A DNA stretch of 30,033 bases from UBA11540 sp045531755 (GCA_045531755.1 JAZSEP010000012.1:1-30033), one strand, 5' to 3'; positions 23,885 through 30,033 are shown, counted from the first letter of the stretch. Program-made: numbers and translations. Notes: generated from the letters alone by a model not told the origin.

Positions 23885-23920
23885 TAATGATGGGGTATGA
23901 AAAACCATACCCCATCATTA
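23885..23920 (-). other. perfect 15-bp hairpin between rplL and tRNA-Arg, no T run
   Basis: TAATGATGGGGTATG (23885-23899) is the exact reverse complement of 23906-23920, with a 6-base loop. Neither side is followed by a T run, so it is not a standard terminator. It ends 7 bases before the tRNA and could be an RNA-processing or 3'-end-protecting element for the rplJL message. Confidence 0.7.
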
Positions 23921-23940
23921 GAACTTCGTTTAAAATTGAA

Positions 23941-24315
23941 TTACTTAAGCTCGATCTTAGCGCCAGCTTCTTCAATCTTAGCCTTGAGCTCTTCAGCCTC
24001 AGCCTTGGGAGCAGCTTCCTTGATTGTCTTAGGAGCGTTGTCAACGAGATCCTTAGCCTCTTTGAGACCGAGACCTGTTGCTTCCTTAACAGCCTTAATA
24101 ACTGCCATTTTGTTTGCACCAACCTCTGCGAGAACAACGTCAAACTCAGACTTTTCCTCAGCAGCGGGAGCAGCAGCACCTGCAGCAGCTACAGCTACGG
24201 GAGCAGCAGCGGATACGCCAAATTCCTCTTCGATTGCCTTTACGAGTTCGCTAAGCTCCAATACAGTAAGAGCCTTTACATCTTCAACTAATTTCAAAAC
24301 TTTCTCTGAAGCCAT
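23941..24315 (-). CDS. rplL: 50S ribosomal protein L7/L12
   Basis: A 124-residue stalk protein. The N-terminal dimerisation part contains LVEDVKALTVLELSELVKAI, followed by the Ala-rich hinge (about residues 34-52), then the C-terminal factor-binding domain FDVVLAEVGANKMAVIKAVK and GLGLKEAKDLVDNAP. It recruits translation GTPases to the ribosome. GGAGG lies 8 bases before the ATG. It follows rplJ after about 50 bases. In most relatives rpoB comes next; here it does not. Confidence 0.98.
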   Translation of the reverse strand: MASEKVLKLVEDVKALTVLELSELVKAIEEEFGVSAAAPVAVAAAGAAAPAAEEKSEFDVVLAEVGANKMAVIKAVKEATGLGLKEAKDLVDNAPKTIKEAAPKAEAEELKAKIEEAGAKIELK

Positions 24316-24365
24316 TGTAATTTACCTCCAAATTATTATGTTATTTAATTTCATTTTAATGAGAC

Positions 24366-24881
24366 TTACGCTTCTGTTGTTGCGCCCTGCTTCTCAGCAA
24401 CAGCGTTGATAGCACGAGCAAATCCGGAAATGGTAGCCTGAAGACCACCGAGTACCATTGCAACGAGTACGTCCTTGGAAGGAAGTTTTCCGAGTGCTGT
24501 GAGCTTTGCGGAATCCATAACTTCTCCATCAACAAAACCTGTCTTGATGCAGAAAGCGGAATCCTTATGAGCATCTACATACTTGGAAATTATTCTTGCG
24601 GGAGCTACTTGGTCGGTGTTAGAGAGTGCGATAGCAGTTGTTCCCTCGAGAGAAGGAATGATTCCCTCATAACCAGCCTCTTTAGCAGCAAATCTGAGCA
24701 GTGTGTTCTTAACTACGAAATAATCAACTTCTGCTTCACGAAGATCCTTACGGAGCTTTGTATCGTCTGCAACGTTGATACCCTTGTAATCAACAACTAC
24801 GCAAGAAACAGCACTTGTGAGCTTGTCCTTGAGTTCTGCTACTACTTCTTTCTTTGATTGCAATACTTTCTCACTTGGCAA
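24366..24881 (-). CDS. rplJ: 50S ribosomal protein L10
   Basis: A 171-residue protein forming the base of the L7/L12 stalk. Motifs are LQSKKEVVAELKDKL, VVDYKGINVADDTKLRKDLR, NTLLRFAAKEAGY and LEGTTAIALS; the C-terminal helix that binds L7/L12 dimers is present. The start is TTG at 24881, preceded by GGGAGG about 9 bases upstream. A rare initiator fits tight control of L10. It has its own promoter and leader, separate from rplK-rplA. Confidence 0.97.
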   Translation of the reverse strand: MPSEKVLQSKKEVVAELKDKLTSAVSCVVVDYKGINVADDTKLRKDLREAEVDYFVVKNTLLRFAAKEAGYEGIIPSLEGTTAIALSNTDQVAPARIISKYVDAHKDSAFCIKTGFVDGEVMDSAKLTALGKLPSKDVLVAMVLGGLQATISGFARAINAVAEKQGATTEA

Positions 24882-24910
24882 ATTGATTCACCTCCCGAAT
24901 CGATATAACG

Positions 24911-25045
24911 AAAAAGCTCTTTCTGCCGTACCAAATACCGCAGAAAGAGCATAATTACAGAATTTTTACTGTTTATGCACACTTCTCGGCAGGCAAGGCA
25001 AAAACCTTTTTAAACCTAAGCACCTGCTGTCTTAGAAATGACAGC
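24911..25045 (-). promoter_or_regulatory. L10 leader RNA with attenuator hairpin
   Basis: The 5' part of the rplJ transcript contains AGACAGCAGGTG (reading from 25032) and later CCTGCCGAGAAG, the conserved L10-binding core of the ribosomal L10 leader family (known from Bacillus). It ends with an 11-base-pair stem (24940-24950 with 24916-24926) followed by five T, a terminator-like attenuator just before the rplJ ribosome site. Excess L10 (with L7/L12) should favour termination. Confidence 0.85.
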
Positions 25046-25051
25046 TTTTAG

Positions 25052-25080
25052 ATTATAGCACATTGACTTTCAAAAGTCAA
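25052..25080 (-). promoter_or_regulatory. strong sigma-A promoter of rplJ-rplL
   Basis: On the minus strand, TTGACT (25075-25080), 17 bases, TATAAT (25052-25057), 8 bases after the rplA stop. The -35 lies in a perfect 18-base palindrome (25063-25080). Confidence 0.85.
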
Positions 25081-25087
25081 CACAAAA

Positions 25088-25786
25088 TTACATAGAAATG
25101 TATTTTGTTGTATTGATCTTGATACCGGGACCCATTGTAGGTGTTACTACGCAAGACTTGATATACTGACCCTTTGCAGCAGCCGGCTTAGCTTTTGCGA
25201 TAGCCTGAAGGAGAGTATCAAAGTTCTCAGCAAGCTTTTCAACGCCAAAGGAAGCCTTACCGATAGGACAGTGAATGATGTTAGTCTTATCAAGACGGTA
25301 CTCGATCTTACCAGCCTTAGCCTCTGTTACAGCACGAGCAACGTCGGGGGTAACGGTACCAGCCTTGGGATTAGGCATAAGTCCGCGAGGACCAAGAACC
25401 TTACCAAGACGTCCAACAACGCCCATCATATCGGGGCTTGCGATAACTACGTCGAAATCCATGAAGCCTTCGTTCTGGATTTTTGCAACGAACTCATCGC
25501 CACCTGCATACTCGGCACCTGCATCAAGAGCAGCCTGTACGTTGTCGCCCTTTGCAAATACCATAACTCTTACTTTTTTACCGGTTCCGTTGGGCAGTAC
25601 AACTGCGCCACGAACCTGCTGATCAGCGTGACGGGAGTCAACGCCGAGTCTGATGTGTGCTTCGATTGTCTCGTCGAACTTAGCTTTAGAAGTCTTTATG
25701 CAGAGGTCAAGACCCTCGTTTGTCTCATAAAGTTTGGTACGGTCAACAATTTTGGCACTATCCAAATATTTTTTACCGTGTTTCAT
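25088..25786 (-). CDS. rplA: 50S ribosomal protein L1
   Basis: A 232-residue protein of the L1 stalk, which guides deacylated tRNA from the E site. It contains HIRLGVDSRHADQQVRGAVV, LPNGTGKKVRVMVFAKGD, LGKVLGPRGLMPNPKAGTV and CVVTPTMGPGIKINT. L1 is also the known translational repressor of its own operon. AGGAGG lies before the ATG, and an L1-stalk-like hairpin sits 5 bases upstream of that site. Confidence 0.98.
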   Translation of the reverse strand: MKHGKKYLDSAKIVDRTKLYETNEGLDLCIKTSKAKFDETIEAHIRLGVDSRHADQQVRGAVVLPNGTGKKVRVMVFAKGDNVQAALDAGAEYAGGDEFVAKIQNEGFMDFDVVIASPDMMGVVGRLGKVLGPRGLMPNPKAGTVTPDVARAVTEAKAGKIEYRLDKTNIIHCPIGKASFGVEKLAENFDTLLQAIAKAKPAAAKGQYIKSCVVTPTMGPGIKINTTKYISM

Positions 25787-25804
25787 TAATAGTTCCTCCT
25801 ATTT

Positions 25805-25834
25805 GAGTGGTATTAGCGGAATTTCCTCCCACCC
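25805..25834 (-). promoter_or_regulatory. L1-binding-site-like hairpin before rplA
   Basis: On the minus strand, GGGTGG-GA-GGA-(AAT)-TCC-GCTAATA-CCACTC: an outer 6-base-pair stem and an inner short stem separated by an asymmetric internal loop. This copies the L1-binding part of 23S rRNA (GGUGGGAGG ... AAUACCACC). It lies in the rplK-rplA spacer, 5 bases before the rplA ribosome site. Confidence 0.7.
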
Positions 25835-25843
25835 GAGAGCTTA

Positions 25844-26269
25844 TTACTCTTCTACAGTGACACCCATGCTGCGAGCTGTTCCTGCAACCATACTCATAGC
25901 TGCTTCAACATCTGCTGCGTTAAGGTCAGGCATCTTTGTTTCTGCGATCTGTTTTAACTGCTCTCTGGTAATCTTAGCAACCTTTGTTTTATTCGGTACA
26001 CCAGAACCGCTTTCAATCTTACAAGCTTTCTTGATAAGAACAGATGCGGGGGGTGTCTTTGTTACAAAGGTGAAGGAACGATCGGCATATACTGTAATAA
26101 CAACAGGGATAATAAGTCCCATATCGTTCTTAGTACGCTCATTAAATTCCTTTGTAAACGCCATAATGTTTACGCCGTGCTGACCAAGTGCCGGTCCAAC
26201 AGGCGGAGCCGGTGTTGCTTTGCCGGCAGGGATCTGGAGCTTTATAAAGCCCGTTACTTTCTGAGCCAT
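25844..26269 (-). CDS. rplK: 50S ribosomal protein L11
   Basis: A 141-residue protein, exactly the usual length. The N-terminus contains KLQIPAGKATPAPPVGPALG and GVNIMAFTKEFNERT; the C-terminal RNA-binding domain has TKTPPASVLIKKA and AMSMVAGTARSMGV. It shapes the GTPase-associated centre. The ATG at 26269, preceded by GGAGG, gives the standard MAQKVTGF start, so an upstream extension is rejected. It is co-transcribed with rplA. Confidence 0.98.
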   Translation of the reverse strand: MAQKVTGFIKLQIPAGKATPAPPVGPALGQHGVNIMAFTKEFNERTKNDMGLIIPVVITVYADRSFTFVTKTPPASVLIKKACKIESGSGVPNKTKVAKITREQLKQIAETKMPDLNAADVEAAMSMVAGTARSMGVTVEE

Positions 26270-26289
26270 TAACTGCACCTCCAAAAATA

Positions 26290-26329
26290 TGTGGTAAATG
26301 GCGGAACAACTTTTGCTGCTCCTCCCACA
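26290..26329 (-). promoter_or_regulatory. L1-binding-site-like hairpin before rplK
   Basis: On the minus strand, TGTGG-GA-GGAGCAGC-(AAAA)-GTTGTTCC-GCCATTTA-CCACA: a 5-base-pair outer stem and an 8-base-pair inner stem (two G-T pairs) around the same GA / GC...TA internal loop as the copy at 25805-25834. It ends 7-8 bases before the rplK ribosome site. Confidence 0.75.
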
Positions 26330-26398
26330 AGCGACTCAACTGCTCAAAATCGAACCGCTCATATCGCATAAAGCGACTTGTCCTCTAAGAGTCTGTGT

Positions 26399-26947
26399 CT
26401 AATCAGTCAACTGCACCTGTCCAAGTTCAAGCTCAACAGAAGTGTCTCTGCCGAACATAGAAACTGTAACGTTAACGCAATTGTTTTCTGTGTCAATGCT
26501 TTCTACAGTACCGGAGAATCCCATAAGGGGTCCTGCTACGATAGAAACCATATCGCCAACAGAATAGTTTACTTCGATCATCTTCTGATCGCCGGCATCG
26601 GATTCCTTACGGTCGACACCCAATGAAGCAATCTCTTCTTCGGTTAATGGTTCGGGTTTATTGTCAGGACCGACAAAACCTGTAACGCCGCGGATATTTC
26701 TAACAGCATACCAAGATTCATCTGTCATAACCATTTTCACCAGTACATATCCCGGGAAAAGTTTGCGTTCCACTTCACGCATTTTGTTGTCAGGACCAAC
26801 TTCAGTAACTATCTCAGTGGGGATTTTAACCGCATGGATAAGGTCGTGAAGTTTTCTGTTCTCTACAACTTTCTCGATGTTTGTTGCAACCTTATTCTCA
26901 TAAGCAGAATAGGTGTGCACAACATACCATTTAGCTGATTCAGCCAT
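26399..26947 (-). CDS. nusG: transcription termination/antitermination protein NusG
   Basis: A 182-residue protein with an N-terminal NGN domain (KWYVVHTYSAYENKVATNIE, KLFPGYVLVKMVMTDESWYAVRNI, GVTGFVG) that binds the RNA polymerase clamp, and a C-terminal KOW domain (YSVGDMVSIVAGPLMGFSGTV) that contacts S10 or Rho. GGGAGG precedes the ATG. It lies between secE and rplK in the classical order. The spacer to rplK (129 bases) holds the L1-like hairpin and a direct repeat of AAGCGACT (26329-26336 and 26371-26378). Confidence 0.98.
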   Translation of the reverse strand: MAESAKWYVVHTYSAYENKVATNIEKVVENRKLHDLIHAVKIPTEIVTEVGPDNKMREVERKLFPGYVLVKMVMTDESWYAVRNIRGVTGFVGPDNKPEPLTEEEIASLGVDRKESDAGDQKMIEVNYSVGDMVSIVAGPLMGFSGTVESIDTENNCVNVTVSMFGRDTSVELELGQVQLTD

Positions 26948-26990
26948 AAGCTACCTCCCGCTTGCTTAGTTTTCGCAATCAAGCTTCAGC

Positions 26991-27218
26991 TTAAAGCTTA
27001 GCCAAAAGGGAAACAATCAGAGAAAGAAGTGCGTCAAGTCCCCAGATGAATGCACCGACTACGATGATAGCGGCAATAACAATAAGAGTATTGTTGATAA
27101 CCTGCTTTTTAGACGGCCAAACAATCTTTTTGAACTCACTCTTCAGGTCTCTGAAAAGGCGTCCTATGCTGGAAATAAGTTTTTTAAAGCCTTTAGCTTC
27201 TTTATTTGCCTCTGCCAC
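26991..27218 (-). CDS. secE: preprotein translocase subunit SecE
   Basis: A 75-residue protein with a cytoplasmic amphipathic part ending in FRDLKSEFKKIVWPSKKQV, the SecE signature, and one membrane segment after it. It clamps SecY in the translocon. The start is GTG with a weak AAAGGCGG site. Flanked by rpmG and nusG, as in most Firmicutes. Confidence 0.96.
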   Translation of the reverse strand: MAEANKEAKGFKKLISSIGRLFRDLKSEFKKIVWPSKKQVINNTLIVIAAIIVVGAFIWGLDALLSLIVSLLAKL

Positions 27219-27234
27219 AACATTTCCGCCTTTC

Positions 27235-27384
27235 TTACTTTGTTTCCTTGTGAAGTGTGTGCTTCCTGCAGAAACGACAATACTTATTCATCTCGAGTCT
27301 GTCAGGATCATTCTTCTTGTTCTTCATTGTGTTGTAATTACGCTGTTTGCATTCAGAGCAAGCTAATGTAATCTTAACCCTCAT
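27235..27384 (-). CDS. rpmG: 50S ribosomal protein L33
   Basis: A 49-residue zinc-ribbon form of L33, with CSEC near the N-terminus and CRFC near the C-terminus as the four metal ligands. It starts MRVKITLACSECKQRNYN and ends HTLHKETK. AGGAGG 7 bases before the ATG at 27384 fixes the start. First gene of the rpmG-secE-nusG-rplK-rplA transcript. Confidence 0.97.
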   Translation of the reverse strand: MRVKITLACSECKQRNYNTMKNKKNDPDRLEMNKYCRFCRKHTLHKETK

Positions 27385-27478
27385 ATCGGCACCTCCTGAT
27401 TTCGGATTAATTTTGCCTCCCTCATAAAAGAAGCGTTGAAATTTACGCAAAAAAATAGACCCTTTTAGAGGTAATAAC

Positions 27479-27507
27479 ATTATACCTCAATAAACCTTGC
27501 TTGTCAA
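27479..27507 (-). promoter_or_regulatory. consensus sigma-A promoter of the rpmG-secE-nusG-rplKA operon
   Basis: On the minus strand, TTGACA (27502-27507), 17 bases, TATAAT (27479-27484): both hexamers match the consensus exactly. The leader before rpmG is about 90 bases. No terminator is seen between mscS and this promoter. Confidence 0.93.
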
Positions 27508-27531
27508 CACCTTTTTACACATTTTGGAAAT

Positions 27532-28395
27532 TTATTTGTTTTCGTCTTTTTTCTGGGTTACAACAACCTGAGGATAAGGTATCGTAATTCCCGCCCTATC
27601 AAATTCCGCTTTAACAGACTCGTACATATCAAAGTTGAGCTGCCAATAGTTATCACGGTGAACCCAAACACGAACAGCGATGTCAACAGAGCTTGCAGAA
27701 AGCGCCGATACGCGAACAGTATTGTCCTCGTTATGCAAAACGTAGAGATTTTCAGCAATTATTTTCTCGATAATCGCTTTAGCCTTCTCTATATCACTTT
27801 CGTAGCTTATTGAGAACAAAAGGTCAAGACGGCGTTTATTCTCAGCAGAGAAGTTCGTTATAATTGCTGTTGCCATCTGACTGTTAGGTATGTATACGTG
27901 TCTGTTGTCGGGGGTTACGAGAAGTGTATATACCATTCCGATTTCTCGAACGGTTCCGGAGGAAAGCGAAGATGCATCCACGGTTATATAATCGCCTGTA
28001 TCAAACGGTTTTGTTGTAATAATCTGCAGACCTCCCGCAAAATTCTTCAAAGCATCCTGTACAGCAAGAGAAACAGCGAGACCTACAACGCTAACGATTG
28101 CAACAGCACCGGTTATGTCAATTCCCAAAGAAGCAGCTGCAATTAAAAGAACCAAAGCAAAAAGAGCTGTCTTCAAAAGCGTAACGACAATCGAATGTGC
28201 AACCGCAGGTACTTTTGTTTTCTTCAGAATCTTTTGTACTATCGTGCAAAGAAGCTTTGTGACCACATATCCGATAGCAACTATCAGCAAAGCGTTGATA
28301 ATGCCTATGAAATTTGAAGATATGTATTCGTACGCTTTGTTTAAAAATCCTCCGATGACGTCATTTTCAATTTTTGATTCAAGTATAAAATTCAT
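27532..28395 (-). CDS. mscS: small-conductance mechanosensitive channel, MscS family
   Basis: A 287-residue protein, the size of E. coli MscS. It has three membrane segments (about residues 30-50, 63-88 and 95-125). The third carries the pore-lining signature VGLAVSLAVQDALKNFAGGL, followed by the beta domain (FDTGDYITVDASSLSSGTV, VYIPNSQMATAIITNFS) and the C-terminal alpha/beta domain. It releases osmolytes on hypo-osmotic shock. The ATG shares its A with the TAA stop of the araC-type gene (TAATG), so its translation is coupled to that regulator. Confidence 0.95.
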   Translation of the reverse strand: MNFILESKIENDVIGGFLNKAYEYISSNFIGIINALLIVAIGYVVTKLLCTIVQKILKKTKVPAVAHSIVVTLLKTALFALVLLIAAASLGIDITGAVAIVSVVGLAVSLAVQDALKNFAGGLQIITTKPFDTGDYITVDASSLSSGTVREIGMVYTLLVTPDNRHVYIPNSQMATAIITNFSAENKRRLDLLFSISYESDIEKAKAIIEKIIAENLYVLHNEDNTVRVSALSASSVDIAVRVWVHRDNYWQLNFDMYESVKAEFDRAGITIPYPQVVVTQKKDENK

Positions 28396-29243
28396 TATTT
28401 CACCTCTTGTGTTTTTTCTTGTTTCTGTGAAGAAATATACTGGCTCGGCGGTGTTCCCTTCACCTTTTTGAATACGCGTGAAAAATATAACGGGTCATTA
28501 AATCCCACAGAATTAGCAATGCTGTTAATCGACAGCCCGCTGTTTTTCAAAAGCGAGCACGCCTTGTTAATTCTGAATTTTATTAAAAACTCATTTGGAG
28601 AAACCGATAGATTCTGCACAAAAATACGGTGCAGATGGCTTCGGCTTAACCCCACGTTAGCCGCTATATCCTCGACGCTTATATTGTTGGAATAGTTATA
28701 CTGTATAAATTTGAGTGCCTTTTCAATGTATGCGGGATTTTGATAGCTGCTGCGCTTCGAACTTTCGGAAATGCTGATAAGCGTTGAAAGGAAAAGATAT
28801 AGATGTCCTGTCATTTTACTCTCATTGAAATCGGCACTTCCGCTCGAATTATATATATCGAGCAAATGGTTTCTAAGCCGTGTGCTGTCATTATACGAAA
28901 TTACAGGATTTTCACGCGAAAAATCGGTCATCTGAAGAAGTCTTTCAGCTTCAATTCCGTTAAATCCCACCCACGCATATTCCCACGGGTCATATTCGTC
29001 AGCAGAATAGCTTACCGCCTGTGAAGGATATATAATAAACAGCTGTCCTGCACGAAGGTTGTAGGTTCGGGTATCTACCCTGAACGTCCCCTCTCCCGAC
29101 ATTACGTAGTGTATCAGGAAATGGTCGCGAACTGCAGGACCCCAACTGTACATTGGCGGACATTGTTGAATACCGCTGTTATACACAGTCAGACCAAGAT
29201 TTTCCCTGACGCTTGATTTGAATGAATATTTGAAATCCTTCAT
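28395..29243 (-). CDS. AraC family transcriptional regulator
   Basis: A 282-residue regulator. The N-terminal cupin-like sensor domain (about residues 15-150) contains HYVMSGEGTFRVDTRTYNLR and GQLFIIYPSQAVSYSADEYD, a sugar-responsive AraC_binding type. The C-terminal DNA-binding domain (about 180-275) has both helix-turn-helix units: ISVEDIAANVGLSRSHLHRIF and SINSIANSVGFNDPLYFSRVFKK. The ATG at 29243 has GGGAGG 6 bases upstream, which rules out the longer frame to 29300 (it would start at the -35 box). It overlaps mscS by 1 base and is divergent from a galactokinase gene that it might control. Confidence 0.92.
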   Translation of the reverse strand: MKDFKYSFKSSVRENLGLTVYNSGIQQCPPMYSWGPAVRDHFLIHYVMSGEGTFRVDTRTYNLRAGQLFIIYPSQAVSYSADEYDPWEYAWVGFNGIEAERLLQMTDFSRENPVISYNDSTRLRNHLLDIYNSSGSADFNESKMTGHLYLFLSTLISISESSKRSSYQNPAYIEKALKFIQYNYSNNISVEDIAANVGLSRSHLHRIFVQNLSVSPNEFLIKFRINKACSLLKNSGLSINSIANSVGFNDPLYFSRVFKKVKGTPPSQYISSQKQEKTQEVK

Positions 29244-29271
29244 TTCGCACCTCCCTTGCATAGCAGATACA

Positions 29272-29300
29272 AGTATACCACAACAAAACTCAAAAAACAA
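29272..29300 (-). promoter_or_regulatory. sigma-A-type promoter of araC-mscS
   Basis: On the minus strand, TTGTTT (29295-29300), 17 bases, TATACT (29272-29277), about 29 bases before the start codon. Confidence 0.55.
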
Positions 29301-29347
29301 TAATAATGATACAATAATCCATATTAAGATATAAAAAATGTGTTGAA

Positions 29348-29376
29348 TTGACGGCTGTTTTGCTGTATTATATAAT
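29348..29376 (+). promoter_or_regulatory. sigma-A promoter of the galactokinase gene
   Basis: TTGACG (29348-29353), 17 bases, TATAAT (29371-29376), about 30 bases before the start codon. Near-consensus. Confidence 0.75.
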
Positions 29377-29405
29377 TAGGTAATTTTTTTTGAGGAGGAA
29401 ATTGA

Positions 29406-30033
29406 ATGTATTCTGCAAATTCAGCAAAAGAAAAGCTCCTGTCAGGCGCTTTTGACAAAACCTTTTCAAAGCTTTATTCTGACAAAGAAGCTGTTTTGAA
29501 GTCGCAGGCACAGAGATACATAGAGTCTGTTGACGAGTTTGTCAATCTTTTTAAAACAACCGAAGGCATCAGCTTTTTCTCTGCTCCCGGACGTACAGAG
29601 GTCGGAGGAAACCATACTGACCATCAACACGGATGTGTTTTGGCGGCAAGCGTAAACCTTGACGTTATTGCTGTTGTTGCAAAAAACGACGACAACGTTA
29701 TCCGTATCAAGTCCAAGGGATATGATATGGATACAATAGATATAAACGACCTTGATGTAAAGAACAGTGAGAAAAACCGTGCTGCTGCACTCATCAGAGG
29801 TGTTGCCGCTCGTTTTAAAGAGCTCGGTTACAACATAGGCGGTTTTGACGCTTATACAACCTCAAACGTTCTTAAGGGCTCCGGTCTTTCCTCTTCTGCT
29901 GCTTTTGAGGTTTTGGTTGGAACTATACTCAGCTACGTCTTCAACGAAGGAAAAATCAGTGCTGTTGAAATTGCACAGATTGGTCAGTATGCCGAGAACG
30001 TATATTTCGGCAAGCCTTGCGGACTTATGGACC
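29406..30033 (+). CDS. galK: galactokinase family protein, 3'-truncated by window edge
   Basis: GHMP-family sugar kinase; 209 codons are visible and the C-terminus is outside. The galactokinase signature region is SAPGRTEVGGNHTDHQHG (residues about 59-76): Arg63, His70 and Asp72 are kept, but the usual Glu of GEHTD is Asn69. The ATP loop is KGSGLSSSAAFEVLVG, and the segment QYAENVYFGKPCGLMD at the edge holds the catalytic Asp region. It would phosphorylate galactose to galactose-1-phosphate (Leloir pathway), or a related sugar given the substitution. GAGGAGG lies 7 bases before the ATG. Confidence 0.85.
   Translation, partial: MYSANSAKEKLLSGAFDKTFSKLYSDKEAVLKSQAQRYIESVDEFVNLFKTTEGISFFSAPGRTEVGGNHTDHQHGCVLAASVNLDVIAVVAKNDDNVIRIKSKGYDMDTIDINDLDVKNSEKNRAAALIRGVAARFKELGYNIGGFDAYTTSNVLKGSGLSSSAAFEVLVGTILSYVFNEGKISAVEIAQIGQYAENVYFGKPCGLMD

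Noticed and set aside
23887..24409. Plus-strand frames of 134-170 codons across rplL and its spacer
   Set aside because: They read Ala/Ser repeats opposite the Ala-rich hinge of L7/L12; shadow frames.
26329..26378. Direct repeat AAGCGACT and TGAGC-n-GTT repeats in the nusG-rplK spacer as a promoter or operator
   Set aside because: No sigma-A hexamer pair accompanies them and the copies are short; only the L1-like hairpin next to them is convincing.

Overview
The window looks like chromosomal DNA of a low-to-moderate GC, endospore-forming member of the Clostridia, with an Oscillospirales/Ruminococcaceae-like flavour. The support is a gerA-type germinant receptor operon, the rpmG-secE-nusG-rplKA-rplJL cluster in its Firmicutes arrangement, azlCD, UPF0735 (PheB-like), DUF1836, purine-rich Shine-Dalgarno sequences, frequent GTG/TTG starts and many sigma-A promoters with exact 17-base spacers. 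I see no phage, plasmid, insertion sequence or CRISPR array. It is a housekeeping region, and the most interesting signals are regulatory RNA and gene-organisation details.

Layout. 1-1.4 kb (minus): a sugar isomerase-like TIM barrel followed by a partial DUF1836 gene. 1.5-3.4 kb: yebC and a convergent AI-2E-family permease meeting at a two-way terminator. 3.5-7.4 kb (plus): an aspartate-to-threonine operon (ACT protein, hom, thrB, aspartokinase), with a probable internal start for an aspartokinase beta subunit. 7.4-10.9 kb (plus): a TrmA/RlmD-type RNA methyltransferase and an LtaS-like membrane sulfatase. 10.9-14.5 kb (plus): gerAA-AB-AC behind a possible forespore promoter. 14.6-14.8 kb: tRNA-Lys(TTT) with its own promoter, leader hairpin and terminator. 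14.8-17.8 kb (minus): nucleoside salvage operon deoC-deoD-deoB-cdd. 17.8-19.8 kb (plus): a membrane-anchored alpha/beta hydrolase, then an XRE regulator coupled to a small protein. 19.9-23.8 kb (minus): azlCD, a helical protein of unknown function, a YgiQ radical SAM protein and a small membrane protein. 23.8-27.5 kb (minus): rpmG-secE-nusG-rplK-rplA, then rplJ-rplL with an L10 leader, then tRNA-Arg(CCG). 27.5-30 kb: araC-mscS (minus) divergent from a partial galactokinase gene (plus).

How the parts work together. The threonine operon makes homoserine and O-phosphohomoserine from aspartate; threonine synthase and aspartate-semialdehyde dehydrogenase are not in the window. The deo/cdd operon turns nucleosides into bases and glyceraldehyde-3-phosphate plus acetaldehyde. 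The ribosomal cluster carries two copies of an L1-stalk-like hairpin, one just before rplK and one just before rplA, and an L10 leader with an attenuator before rplJ. This suggests separate feedback on the L11-L1 and L10-L7/L12 pairs. The usual rpoB-rpoC continuation after rplL is absent, and tRNA-Arg sits there instead. No gene-free stretch exceeds about 210 bases.
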